In this document: one piece after another, positions 15,611-22,780 of the stretch
Position numbering within the stretch: position 1 is the first letter of the stretch
How the letters are laid out: every line of letters begins with the position of its first letter
Assembly: GCA_043802125.1 (NCBI GenBank)
Contig: JAZDLG010000075.1
Span: 1-23,723 of the forward strand
Direction of reading: 5' to 3'
Origin: Phelpsiimicrobium sp043802125
GTDB taxonomy: Bacteria > Omnitrophota > Gorgyraeia > Velamenicoccales > Velamenicoccaceae
Length of the DNA: 23,723 nucleotides
Notes under the pieces: model-generated
Database searches by the model: none
The model's input: the letters and a program-made list of their open reading frames with translations, nothing else
Told to the model about the DNA's origin: nothing
Position numbers and translations under genes: made by a program

Positions 15611-15733
15611 TCAAAATTTTTTCTTTTTTTTCACATCAAGGCCCTTCTTGAATACCTGACTAAAACAAAAAGTTGCCAAGCTCAAGATTGATATCCAAGC
15701 AATAGCCATAAAAATCCAACCGCTCAACCTCAT
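15611..15733 (-). CDS. Single-pass membrane microprotein, 40 aa
   Basis: This is a small ORF starting at ATG 15733, nine bases after the treT stop, with AGGTGG five bases upstream. The product MRLSGWIFMAIAWISILSLA continues through TFCFSQVFKKG and ends in five lysines and Phe. One membrane helix (about 4-25) carries two Trp residues and is followed by a strongly basic cytoplasmic tail, giving N-out/C-in topology by the positive-inside rule. The pattern resembles small accessory proteins encoded beside cation symporters in uncultured bacteria, but that is recollection of style rather than a proven match. The gene is wedged between treT and the second microprotein in the same operon. Confidence 0.75.
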   Translation of the reverse strand: MRLSGWIFMAIAWISILSLATFCFSQVFKKGLDVKKKKKF

Positions 15734-15742
15734 GTAATCCAC

Positions 15743-16954
15743 CTACAGATAAACAACGCCCTCTTTGTGGTATGTTGAGAGAAACAAAAGCATATAATCC
15801 TTTAAATGACGTGTAAGTAAAAAATTGTTCCTGATGTGTTCCCGTCCATTTTCGCCTAATTTCTTAGCATACTCCGGGCTATTTAAAAGTTGTTTGATAG
15901 CAAAAGCAGCGCCTTCAACAGAATGACACAATAAGCCGGAATATTTATGTTTTATCTGCAGAGGGATCCCGCCGACATGGGAAGCGACCACAGGCTTGCC
16001 TTTCCAAAGGGCCTCTGCCACCGTCAGACCAAAGCCCTCTTTCAGCGATTTCTGCAAAATAACCGTTGACGTTCTTTGCAATGCATTCACTTCAATATCA
16101 TTTTGTGGTAACAACAGAATATGAATATCTTTGTCTTTCTTTGTTTTTTCTTTGACTTCCTCAAGAACGGCAATGCCTTCCGGATCATCGGCCGCTGTGC
16201 CCCCAGCCAAGATCAACTGACAATTAATATATTTCTTAACTTGCTGATACGCTTCTATAACTCCCACAGGATCTTTTAGACGGTCAAAACGAGATATCTG
16301 AGTAATGATAGGTTTATCCCTTTGGATGTGGTATTTCTTTAAGACGCTGTCTATGGTTTCTTGCGGCAATTCCTTATTTTTGTCGCTTAAGGGGTCAATG
16401 GAAGGAGCGATCAAAAACTGCCTAATAGGTAATTGCGGTGAAAAACTAGGAGCAGAAAAAACAACCGAGTCGTATTTCACAATAAATTCCATGAGAAACT
16501 TCCATACTTTCTGATCGGGATTGGAAACGTCTATATGGCAACGCCAAAGCCATTTGTTATCGAATCTCTTTTTTATCAAAGCGATAGGCTGAGGGTCATG
16601 AACAAAAACAATATCGCCATAAGTATCTACCTCCCGCATGTTTTTTTCACTCGTCTCCATAAAAATATCAAAATCGTGCTGTTCTAAATCTTCTAATCTT
16701 CCATGCAAAGCATTGTGAATCTTTTTTGTCACTTCAAAAAACTGCATACCACCCTTAATCACATCCCACCGCGCATCAATACCAAGTTCTTTTAAAAGCG
16801 GGACCATACGGTTTAATATCTCAGCGACCCCACCTCCAACCGGTGTAGAATTGATATTCTGGATAACTCTACCTTTCAGCTTTTCGGCTAAAAGCCTCAA
16901 ATCATCAACAACTGATTGCCCGACAATTGGGATATAATCTTCTAATTTAGCCAT
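15743..16954 (-). CDS. treT: Trehalose glycosyltransferring synthase TreT (GT4 family)
   Basis: TreT reversibly makes trehalose from an NDP-glucose and glucose. The protein is about 403 aa, with a GT-B fold and a retaining GT4 glycosyltransferase domain. The TreT-type N-terminus is clear: LEDYIPIVGQ, STPVGGGVAEILNRMVPLLK and LGIDARWDVIKG, followed by HDPQPIALI. The C-terminal donor-binding half has ISRFDRLKDP and EGFGLTVAEALWKGKPVV, which carries the conserved E-x7-E. ATG 16954 starts seven bases after the DUF5752 stop. An in-frame TTG at 16969 would overlap that gene by eight bases and has AGGG very close upstream. The conserved region begins right after the ATG. TreT beside OtsAB gives two routes to the same sugar. 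Confidence 0.88.
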   Translation of the reverse strand: MAKLEDYIPIVGQSVVDDLRLLAEKLKGRVIQNINSTPVGGGVAEILNRMVPLLKELGIDARWDVIKGGMQFFEVTKKIHNALHGRLEDLEQHDFDIFMETSEKNMREVDTYGDIVFVHDPQPIALIKKRFDNKWLWRCHIDVSNPDQKVWKFLMEFIVKYDSVVFSAPSFSPQLPIRQFLIAPSIDPLSDKNKELPQETIDSVLKKYHIQRDKPIITQISRFDRLKDPVGVIEAYQQVKKYINCQLILAGGTAADDPEGIAVLEEVKEKTKKDKDIHILLLPQNDIEVNALQRTSTVILQKSLKEGFGLTVAEALWKGKPVVASHVGGIPLQIKHKYSGLLCHSVEGAAFAIKQLLNSPEYAKKLGENGREHIRNNFLLTRHLKDYMLLFLSTYHKEGVVYL

Positions 16955-16961
16955 TTTTTGT

Positions 16962-17633
16962 TTAAACAACTACCCTGCTTCTTATCATGCGCACAAGAGT
17001 CGTGCGCAAGCCTTCAAGAGTATATGTATAAGGGTCTAATCTTGAAATTTCATCAGCCAACCTCTTATCTCCGCATGAATTTTCAATCCAATTCGAAAAA
17101 TCATTGCAGCCTTTTTCAAGCCTCAAGCGTGACTCAAAAAAATGAAAATAAATAGAGTCAATGGCAATTCTTTCTAAAACATCCGCAAATTCTTTTAAAT
17201 TGCATGCCTCAGATTTTGTCACCAACACAAAACTCACAGATTTTAAAAAATGAAATTCTTCGCACTCACGGGCAAATTTCAATTTGGCCAAAGTACTATT
17301 ATTTAAAAAAACTTCTATTGTATCCGCAATCTTATCTCGAAGACTACGAATAGTAGAATATTGCACGATATCAATACTGGCCAATTTCTCACCAAGCTCA
17401 TCCTCTCCAAGCACATCAGTAACCCAATAGGCAAAATCATTGGGTGGCTCTGGCGAATAAAATTGATGCTGTTGTAAAAACTTATGTGTATGGTGATAAA
17501 TACAAGACCCTGAGACTTCTTTTATAAACTTTAAAAGCTGGCTTAGGTTTGCTGCCTTTAATCCGGTAAGCTCCGTTAAATGCAAACGGGTAAAAAATCG
17601 AAAACAATCTCCGGAGTTAGGTTTCTGATTCAT
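16962..17633 (-). CDS. DUF5752-like protein of the trehalose operon
   Basis: This 223-aa soluble protein has no known catalytic motif that I can see. It fits the DUF5752 pattern: FRFFTRLHLTELTGLKA, then SGSCIYHHTHKFLQQHQF, then PPNDFAYWVTDVLGEDELGE. In the second half a similar layout recurs (SIYFHFFESRLRL followed by DFSNWIENSCGDKRLADEIS), so the protein appears to be an internal duplication of one helical module. The paired His residues in YHHTHKF might bind a metal (inference). It overlaps otsB by four bases (ATGA, 17630-17633) and precedes treT, matching the known habit of this family of sitting with trehalose genes. The function is unknown. Confidence 0.75.
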   Translation of the reverse strand: MNQKPNSGDCFRFFTRLHLTELTGLKAANLSQLLKFIKEVSGSCIYHHTHKFLQQHQFYSPEPPNDFAYWVTDVLGEDELGEKLASIDIVQYSTIRSLRDKIADTIEVFLNNSTLAKLKFARECEEFHFLKSVSFVLVTKSEACNLKEFADVLERIAIDSIYFHFFESRLRLEKGCNDFSNWIENSCGDKRLADEISRLDPYTYTLEGLRTTLVRMIRSRVVV

Positions 17634-18448
17634 GCATCTTCCTTTTCCGCCAATAGAGCCTTTAATTTTTGCAAAAACTCAATGACTTCAGTGGTGTCTT
17701 TTAAAAAATATCCTGTGGGAAATTTCGGCTCCCTACCTACCCAAACCGTGATACCTTTATCTTGCAAGGCCTTAAACGCATCTATATCAGTCGCATCATC
17801 ACCTAAATAGACAGGGATCACCTCTTTATTGTTATCAAAATTGTTGCCAAACAGGTATTTGTCAAGAAGCCAAAGCACAGCCTTTCCCTTATCCCACTCA
17901 ACCGACGGCCTGACTTCCAGAACTTTTTTGCCTTCAACAACATAAATCTTGCCGTCTTCCTGAAAAGAATGTACCACTTCCTTAAACATAGCCTTTGCTA
18001 GCGCTACATCTTCCGGTGACACTTTACGGTAATGACAGCTCAGCGACCATTTTTTATCCTCAACAAAAAGACCTGGAACCGACACTATCGCTTCTTGTAA
18101 CTTTATTTTGATCTCTTGAATAATCCCATGCATTGCCTCGGGAACAAAAACATAAGAGCCAATAGCTGTTCCTTGAATTTCTAACCCATGATTACCCGCA
18201 TAAATGAGCCCCTCAATAGGCACGAGCGCACGAATATCTACAATAGAACGCCCGCTGACTACAGCTATTACGCAATTCGGACACTTGGCAACAAAAGAAA
18301 GAGCATCCATAGCTTCCCCGCTAATAACAGCCTCATCCGGAGTTTCTGCGATAGGCGTCAAAGTGCCGTCATAATCTAAAAAAAGAAAAACGTTCTTCTT
18401 CTTAAGACGGCTCCTGATCAATTCCCATTGGCTCAACAAATGTTCCAT
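17630..18448 (-). CDS. otsB: Trehalose-6-phosphate phosphatase OtsB
   Basis: OtsB removes phosphate from trehalose-6-phosphate, the second step of the OtsAB route. The 272-aa HAD-superfamily cytosolic enzyme has motif I FLDYDGTLTPI with nucleophile D25 and acid/base D27, motif II VVSGRS (64-69), the conserved YAGNHGLE (83-90), lysine region EVRPSVEWDKGKA (178-190), and the metal-binding motif LGDDATDIDAF with D217/D218. The length is normal and all catalytic residues are present. It starts at ATG 18448, 11 bases after the otsA stop, with only a weak ribosome site, and overlaps the DUF5752 gene by four bases. Confidence 0.95.
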   Translation of the reverse strand: MEHLLSQWELIRSRLKKKNVFLFLDYDGTLTPIAETPDEAVISGEAMDALSFVAKCPNCVIAVVSGRSIVDIRALVPIEGLIYAGNHGLEIQGTAIGSYVFVPEAMHGIIQEIKIKLQEAIVSVPGLFVEDKKWSLSCHYRKVSPEDVALAKAMFKEVVHSFQEDGKIYVVEGKKVLEVRPSVEWDKGKAVLWLLDKYLFGNNFDNNKEVIPVYLGDDATDIDAFKALQDKGITVWVGREPKFPTGYFLKDTTEVIEFLQKLKALLAEKEDA

Positions 18449-18459
18449 AAAATTTAGCT

Positions 18460-20703
18460 CTAAACAGTATTTTTATTAAGGGCGGTCAAATCAGTAATGA
18501 TATTCCCGGCCCAACGGTAAACATTATTTTCGGAAACGATCTTGCGCATATTCTCCATACGCCTTTTCTTCTCATCATCCGGCATTTCTATGGCAAATTT
18601 TATCGCGTCGGCAAATTCTTCAACAGAATAAGGATTAACGAGGATAGAATCAGTCAACTCTCTTGAAGCTCCTGTGAATTGACTCAAGACCAAAACACCT
18701 GATAAATCTTTTTTAACAGCTATATATTCTTTTGCCACAAGATTCATGCCATCATCGAGAGAACTCACTATACAAACATCACCCAAAGCATAATAAGGAT
18801 CTATCTCTTCGGGAGCAAAATGTCTTTTTAAATATATTATCGGCTTCCAGTTACCGTCCATATGCTTCCAATTCTTCCTCTCAATTAACTCATCAATTTC
18901 AGCCATTAGGTCATGATAACGCTTGATGTGAGTCCTGCTTGGAGCTCCTATTTGGATAAACACGAATTTCTTTTTGTACTGAGGATATTTTTCAAGAAAC
19001 CTGTCAATGGCAAGAATGCGCTCAATAATCCCCTTTGTATAGTCTAGACGGTCTACACCTACAGCTATGATCTTATCTTCAAGTTCAAATTCTTTACGGA
19101 TAGTTTCTATGGCTTTATTAATATCCGCTTCCGGCTTATAAGAATCCAGGTGCCCGTCTATGCTGATCGGAAAAGCCCGGACGAATGTTTCCCTGCCTAA
19201 GCGCGAGACACTGAATTTTTCCTTATCAACCCGCGACTCAAGAAGCTTATTCGCTGTATCGAGAAAATTATTACAATGGTTCTGTATATGAAATCCTATC
19301 AGATCACATCCCAACATCCCATCCAATATCTCTTTTCGATAAGGACAAATAGAAAATGCCTCTGGATTAGGCCATGGAATATGCCAAAAAAGAGCTACAA
19401 TAGCATCCGGCCTTCTTTCTTTGATCATCTTTCCCAAAAGAGTAAAGTGATAATCTTGGATAAAAACAAATGGATTTTTAGCAGGAAGTTCTTCAATAAG
19501 GCTATCGCAGAATTTCTGGTTAACTTTTTTATACATTTGCCAATCGTTTTCCATAAAAATTGGCCGGGTATGAGTATTATGGCACAATGGCCAGAAACCC
19601 TCGTTTGAAAACCCGTAATAATAGCCATCTTCCTCTTCCTTGGAAAGCCAGACTCTTTTAAGGATATAGCGATTGTCCTCAGGCGGAATACCTAGCTTGT
19701 CTTTGGAATTCACGAATTTTCTGTCCGCGTTTCCAGCGCCATGCGCCACCCATGTTCCTCCGCAGGCACTGAGAATCGGATGTATTGCCGTAACAACACC
19801 ACTGGCCGGGCGTATGCACTTCACCGCGCCGGTCGCTTCATCGATTACATGCATATAGGGCTCTCTGTTGGAAACAACGAAAAAAGCGTTGTCTCCAAGC
19901 TTTGCGTGAACAAGATCCCTCAATTTCGCCTGTGTCCAGATATCCTCTTTCTGCAACCTTACTGTTGCCTCCTCAGAAATAGACCTGCGCGCCACGCGAA
20001 GGCTTAACGCAACCTGTTCAACTTCGCTGGCAAGCTTACCAATATCTCCCTTTTCTTTTATCGGATGCTGAACGTCCGTTTCGCCCCTTTGAAAATGATG
20101 AAACCAATCTGTCAGACGCTTAACAGGCAAGATAAACATGCGCCATTGAATCAAACCTGCCATTAAAGCAATAGCGAATATCAAGATGATTAGAGTAAAG
20201 CTAATACGCCTCCACGATTCGGCAATCTGGGTAAACATATATGCCGTATCATAAACAACCTCCACGAGACCTAAAACATTATCTTCTTCGCCTAAAACAG
20301 GCAAGATATAACTATAGAATGAATATTCCTTGAATTGCTCTATTGAACCACGAGGAGTTTTTGTGGTTATAATATCCTGAAGATAAGGTTTATCTTTTTG
20401 TTTCCAATCAGCGATTCTTTCTGTAATAGCCAAAACCTGGCCGTCCTTGTCATAAAGAACACACCCCTGCAATCGTTCTCTCTTCTGAAAACTCTCAACA
20501 AGACGCTTGGCAGATTTTAAATCGTTATTGGTAAAAATGTAGCTGGCGGTAACTTCGATGCTTTCGTCTACTGATTTTGCCTTTCTTTGAAGATCATCCT
20601 GTAATCGCTCTTCTTCAAAACGCACCTGTATGACGCCGTAAACGGTAAAGATAACCGAAACAATAATAAGAATCGGTAAAATAAATAACAAGATTTTCTT
20701 CAT
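18460..20703 (-). CDS. otsA: Membrane-anchored HAMP/trehalose-6-phosphate synthase fusion
   Basis: This 747-aa protein joins a sensor-like membrane module to a full GT20 enzyme that makes trehalose-6-phosphate from NDP-glucose and glucose-6-phosphate. TM1 is at about 4-26, followed by an extracytoplasmic domain (27-165, Cache-like in look, with a CVLYDKDGQVLAIT strand pair), TM2 (167-188), HAMP (189-243) and a linker helix. GT20 spans about 273-740. Residues matching the E. coli OtsA active site are present: R280 (VVSNR), W371, D417 (IQDYHF), H441 (FWHIPW), R552 and K557 (VDRLDYTKG), D651 and E659 (LDDGMNLVAKEY). Ordinary OtsA is about 470 aa and soluble. ATG 20703 has GAGG four bases upstream, and that site overlaps the stop of a leader ORF. 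Confidence 0.93.
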   Translation of the reverse strand: MKKILLFILPILIIVSVIFTVYGVIQVRFEEERLQDDLQRKAKSVDESIEVTASYIFTNNDLKSAKRLVESFQKRERLQGCVLYDKDGQVLAITERIADWKQKDKPYLQDIITTKTPRGSIEQFKEYSFYSYILPVLGEEDNVLGLVEVVYDTAYMFTQIAESWRRISFTLIILIFAIALMAGLIQWRMFILPVKRLTDWFHHFQRGETDVQHPIKEKGDIGKLASEVEQVALSLRVARRSISEEATVRLQKEDIWTQAKLRDLVHAKLGDNAFFVVSNREPYMHVIDEATGAVKCIRPASGVVTAIHPILSACGGTWVAHGAGNADRKFVNSKDKLGIPPEDNRYILKRVWLSKEEEDGYYYGFSNEGFWPLCHNTHTRPIFMENDWQMYKKVNQKFCDSLIEELPAKNPFVFIQDYHFTLLGKMIKERRPDAIVALFWHIPWPNPEAFSICPYRKEILDGMLGCDLIGFHIQNHCNNFLDTANKLLESRVDKEKFSVSRLGRETFVRAFPISIDGHLDSYKPEADINKAIETIRKEFELEDKIIAVGVDRLDYTKGIIERILAIDRFLEKYPQYKKKFVFIQIGAPSRTHIKRYHDLMAEIDELIERKNWKHMDGNWKPIIYLKRHFAPEEIDPYYALGDVCIVSSLDDGMNLVAKEYIAVKKDLSGVLVLSQFTGASRELTDSILVNPYSVEEFADAIKFAIEMPDDEKKRRMENMRKIVSENNVYRWAGNIITDLTALNKNTV

Positions 20704-20709
20704 TTTTCC

Positions 20710-20766
20710 TCAACCGATAAAAAAACCGCCACCTATCTTTAAATAGACAGATGGCGGCCCGACCAT
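20710..20766 (-). CDS. Putative 18-aa leader peptide of the otsA operon
   Basis: The ORF MVGPPSVYLKIGGGFFIG starts at ATG 20766 with GGAGG six bases upstream (20777-20773). Its TGA (20712-20710) overlaps the GAGG ribosome site of otsA. Codons 4 and 5 are consecutive prolines at the start of the terminator's 5' arm, and the whole terminator lies inside the ORF. Translation could therefore influence transcription and otsA initiation. The peptide may be incidental to an RNA element, so confidence is moderate. Confidence 0.5.
   Translation of the reverse strand: MVGPPSVYLKIGGGFFIG
20719..20757 (-). terminator. Intrinsic terminator inside the otsA leader (attenuator)
   Basis: The transcribed strand forms a 13-bp stem at 20757-20726, continuous when two G-U pairs are allowed, with a six-base loop, followed at once by seven U (20725-20719). 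It lies downstream of a promoter and 15 bases before the otsA start, so it would attenuate otsA itself. Confidence 0.75.
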
Positions 20767-20768
20767 CT
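20749..20768 (-). promoter_or_regulatory. Candidate antiterminator stem competing with the attenuator
   Basis: AGATGG (20768-20763) can pair with CCATCT (20754-20749), part of the 5' arm of the terminator. The two structures exclude each other. The upstream strand contains the ATG of the leader ORF. Confidence 0.5.
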
Positions 20769-20774
20769 AAATCC

Positions 20775-20798
20775 TCCGGGAATATATTCTTTCCCGAA
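20775..20798 (-). promoter_or_regulatory. Upstream stem-loop of the otsA leader
   Basis: TTCGGGAA (20798-20791) pairs with TTCCCGGA (20782-20775), an 8-bp stem with one G-U pair and an eight-base loop. The 3' arm runs into the GGAGG of the leader ORF. It may be part of a regulatory RNA, but I could not match it to a known riboswitch class. Confidence 0.5.
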
Positions 20799-20817
20799 CC
20801 CTTTTTCTTTTGGTACT

Positions 20818-20845
20818 ATTATAAGCCGATTTTAAAAGAAAGCAA
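20818..20845 (-). promoter_or_regulatory. Sigma70-type promoter of the trehalose operon
   Basis: TTGCTT (20845-20840), a 16-base spacer and TATAAT (20823-20818) are on the minus strand, giving a predicted transcript start near 20811 and a leader of about 108 bases. It lies after the rluD terminator, so the operon has its own start. Confidence 0.65.
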
Positions 20846-20893
20846 GACTTACGGATTATTCTGTTCGCACAGTGTTAGCGCGGTGGGCTTTTG

Positions 20894-20940
20894 AAAAAAA
20901 GCACTAAGGGAGCCAACGTTATAACTTGTTGACTCCCTTA
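20894..20940 (-). terminator. Intrinsic terminator after rluD
   Basis: The stem TAAGGGAGTCAAC/GTTGGCTCCCTTA is 13 bp with one G-U pair on the transcribed strand (20940-20905). Seven U follow at 20900-20894 after a four-base gap. It closes the dksA-like/lspA/lgt/rluD unit. The 70 bases between the rluD stop and this stem show nothing else recognisable. Confidence 0.8.
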
Positions 20941-21010
20941 CTGTTGAAGCTGGTCAACCTGGCTTGGTTTGGATTATCGCAGGCCGTTTTGAGGCCCAAA
21001 CAATTTTTGA

Positions 21011-21913
21011 TTAGATCTTCACGCCGGGCATGGCGGCTAACATTGCTTCTGGGAGCGGGGACGCGAATTTAACAAATTCGCCGCTGGAAGGATGGTTAAA
21101 CCCAAGGTCCTTGGCATGCAGCGCCAAACGTGGAAAGCTGGTCTTCTTTCCATATACGCTGTCGCCTAAAACAGGATGCCCAAGATAATTCAAATGGACC
21201 CTAAGCTGATGCGTCCTTCCTGTCTGGGGAAATAATTCAACGGCGCTATATTCCGGATACCTCTTTAATACGCGATAGCGTGTCTGAGCGGGCTTTGCCT
21301 CATCGGTAAAGCTCACTGACATTTTTTTGCGGTCCATTACATGCCTTTTGATAGGGATATCAATGACGCCCTCATCAAATTCAATTCTACCGCCGACTAA
21401 AGCGATGTAGCGGCGCTCAATGGAATGTTTTTTGAACTGTTTGGCCAGTTCCAGGTGGCTGTGATTATTTTTTGCGATGACCATGATACCGGATGTTTCT
21501 TTATCCAAACGGTGCACGATGCCCGGCCTCTCCTCGCTGAGAGAAGAAAGCTCACGAGTGTGGAACAATAGCGCGTTGACCAATGTATGCTCACGGTTTC
21601 CGGCGCCGGGATGTACCACAAGCCCTGAAGGCTTATTTAAGACTATTATATCCTTGTCTTCAAAGACTATGTCTAAGGCAATGTTTTCTCCCTGAAGGCT
21701 GCTTTGGGCAGGCGCGGGGATCTGCCAATTCAATATATCGCCTGTCTTAAGCCTATAGTGAGGCTTGACCTTCCGGCCGTTGACATTGACTTTCCCTTCA
21801 AGGATTAGTTCCTTTATCTGTGTCCTGGAAAGGTCTGGCTCCTTGTCTTTCAAAAAGACATCTACCCTGACGCCGACGCATTCAGTTTCTATCAAACAGT
21901 TTTTTTCCTGCAT
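21011..21913 (-). CDS. rluD: RluA/RluD-family 23S rRNA pseudouridine synthase
   Basis: This enzyme isomerises uridines to pseudouridine in RNA. In the RluD group the targets are U1911, U1915 and U1917 of helix 69 of 23S rRNA, but the exact target here is inferred. The 300-aa protein has an N-terminal S4 RNA-binding domain (about 14-72) followed by the catalytic domain, with NKPSGLVVHPG (93-103), the active-site HRLDKETSG containing D137, and FPQTGRTHQLRVHL. The length is normal. It starts at ATG 21913, with GGTGG six bases upstream, and overlaps the lgt 3' end by 22 bases. It is last in its operon, before a terminator. Confidence 0.92.
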   Translation of the reverse strand: MQEKNCLIETECVGVRVDVFLKDKEPDLSRTQIKELILEGKVNVNGRKVKPHYRLKTGDILNWQIPAPAQSSLQGENIALDIVFEDKDIIVLNKPSGLVVHPGAGNREHTLVNALLFHTRELSSLSEERPGIVHRLDKETSGIMVIAKNNHSHLELAKQFKKHSIERRYIALVGGRIEFDEGVIDIPIKRHVMDRKKMSVSFTDEAKPAQTRYRVLKRYPEYSAVELFPQTGRTHQLRVHLNYLGHPVLGDSVYGKKTSFPRLALHAKDLGFNHPSSGEFVKFASPLPEAMLAAMPGVKI

Positions 21914-22683
21914 ATGGAGCCACCACGATATTCATTTAGGGCGGAATGCCCAAGCGGCTTTAGGCCGCGGGGTATGAGTATGAGGTATAGAACAGAACCG
22001 CAAAAGAACAGGCCCAGGCTTATCCATTGAAAAATACTTAAATTAAAATAAAAAGGCCGGGGGTCGTTTCGCGCGTATTCCATCAGGAATCTCTGCAATG
22101 ACGCAAGCATGAGGTAATACGAGAATATCACTCCGGTTCTTCTCGCCCTCATGCTCCTTAGAACGATAAAAACAATTATCAGGGTCAGACAATCAAGCAA
22201 CTGCGCCGGGAAAAGTGTGGCGTGATGCACGGGAAAATAGATACCCCACTTAGACTCAACTCCGTAGCAGCAGCCATTAAAAAAACAACCTATGCGGCCT
22301 ATGGCCTGGCCTAAGATCACATAGGGCGCAAAGAGGTCAAGCGTTGAAAAAAGAGGCATTTTTTTTGATCTTATGAACACAACCCCCGAAATAACTGCCC
22401 CTATCAACCCTCCGAACCATACAAGGCCGCCATGCTGGAGCATAACGATCTCAATAAGATTGGCCTTGAACTCACCCCAATTCAAGAATACGTAGAACAG
22501 GCGCGCTGAGATGATCCCTGAGATGAGTAAAAAAATACATAGCTCATATATCGTATTTTCATTTAACTTCCTCGTCCTTGCTTCTTTAATAAGCAAGGAC
22601 GAGGAAACCAAAAAAGCCAGAGCAACAAAAACACCGTAGGTATAAACTGTAAAAAAAGGGCATTTATAAAGAATAGGCAGCAT
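21892..22683 (-). CDS. lgt: Prolipoprotein diacylglyceryl transferase Lgt
   Basis: Lgt moves a diacylglyceryl group from phosphatidylglycerol to the lipobox cysteine of prolipoproteins, the first step of lipoprotein maturation, in the inner membrane. The protein is about 263 aa with seven hydrophobic segments. Signatures are the N-terminal MLPILYKCPFFTVYTYGVFV, HGGLVWFGGLIGAV, the signature loop GQAIGRIGCFFNGCCYG and the C-terminal RFLMEYARNDPRPF. I chose ATG 22683 because family members normally begin there. A GTG at 22722 would add 13 residues that look like translated hairpin sequence. Neither start has a good ribosome site. A small stem (22685-22701) sits directly before the ATG. LspA, the next enzyme of the pathway, is encoded just upstream. 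Confidence 0.93.
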   Translation of the reverse strand: MLPILYKCPFFTVYTYGVFVALAFLVSSSLLIKEARTRKLNENTIYELCIFLLISGIISARLFYVFLNWGEFKANLIEIVMLQHGGLVWFGGLIGAVISGVVFIRSKKMPLFSTLDLFAPYVILGQAIGRIGCFFNGCCYGVESKWGIYFPVHHATLFPAQLLDCLTLIIVFIVLRSMRARRTGVIFSYYLMLASLQRFLMEYARNDPRPFYFNLSIFQWISLGLFFCGSVLYLILIPRGLKPLGHSALNEYRGGSICRKKTV

Positions 22684-22684
22684 T

Positions 22685-22780
22685 TTGTGTAGAAGACACA
22701 ACACCGGCGCAATTTTCGGCACTAGCCGAACACTGGCCCAATTCCCATAAGGGCCAGGTGTGCCTTTTAGCGCCGGGTGT
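22685..22780. repeat. Cluster of nested inverted repeats between lspA and lgt
   Basis: Four palindromic pairings crowd this stretch: TTGTGT/ACACAA (22685-22701), TTCGGC-ACTA-GCCGAA (22715-22730), CTGGCCC/GGGCCAG (22733-22757), and an outer pair ACACCGGCGC (22701-22710) with GCGCCGGGTGT (22770-22780, one extra base) that encloses the middle two. The outer right arm encodes the last residues of LspA. It could be a REP-like or MITE-like element. Confidence 0.55.

Noticed and set aside
20704..20811. otsA leader as a known riboswitch (c-di-AMP ydaO, c-di-GMP, fluoride)
   Set aside because: I could not find the conserved core bases of these classes, and the leader is short. Only the terminator/antiterminator logic is supported.
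20861..20872. Short palindrome CTGT-TCGC-ACAG upstream of the otsA promoter, considered as a repressor operator
   Set aside because: Arms of only four bases. The spacing does not fit LexA or another operator I can name with confidence.
20941..21010. Possible small RNA or tRNA remnant between the rluD stop and its terminator
   Set aside because: No cloverleaf, no CCA or T-loop consensus, and only very short self-complementary pieces.
22684..22722. The 13-residue N-terminal extension of Lgt from GTG 22722
   Set aside because: Family members begin at the equivalent of ATG 22683. The extension translates a palindromic stretch and has no ribosome site.
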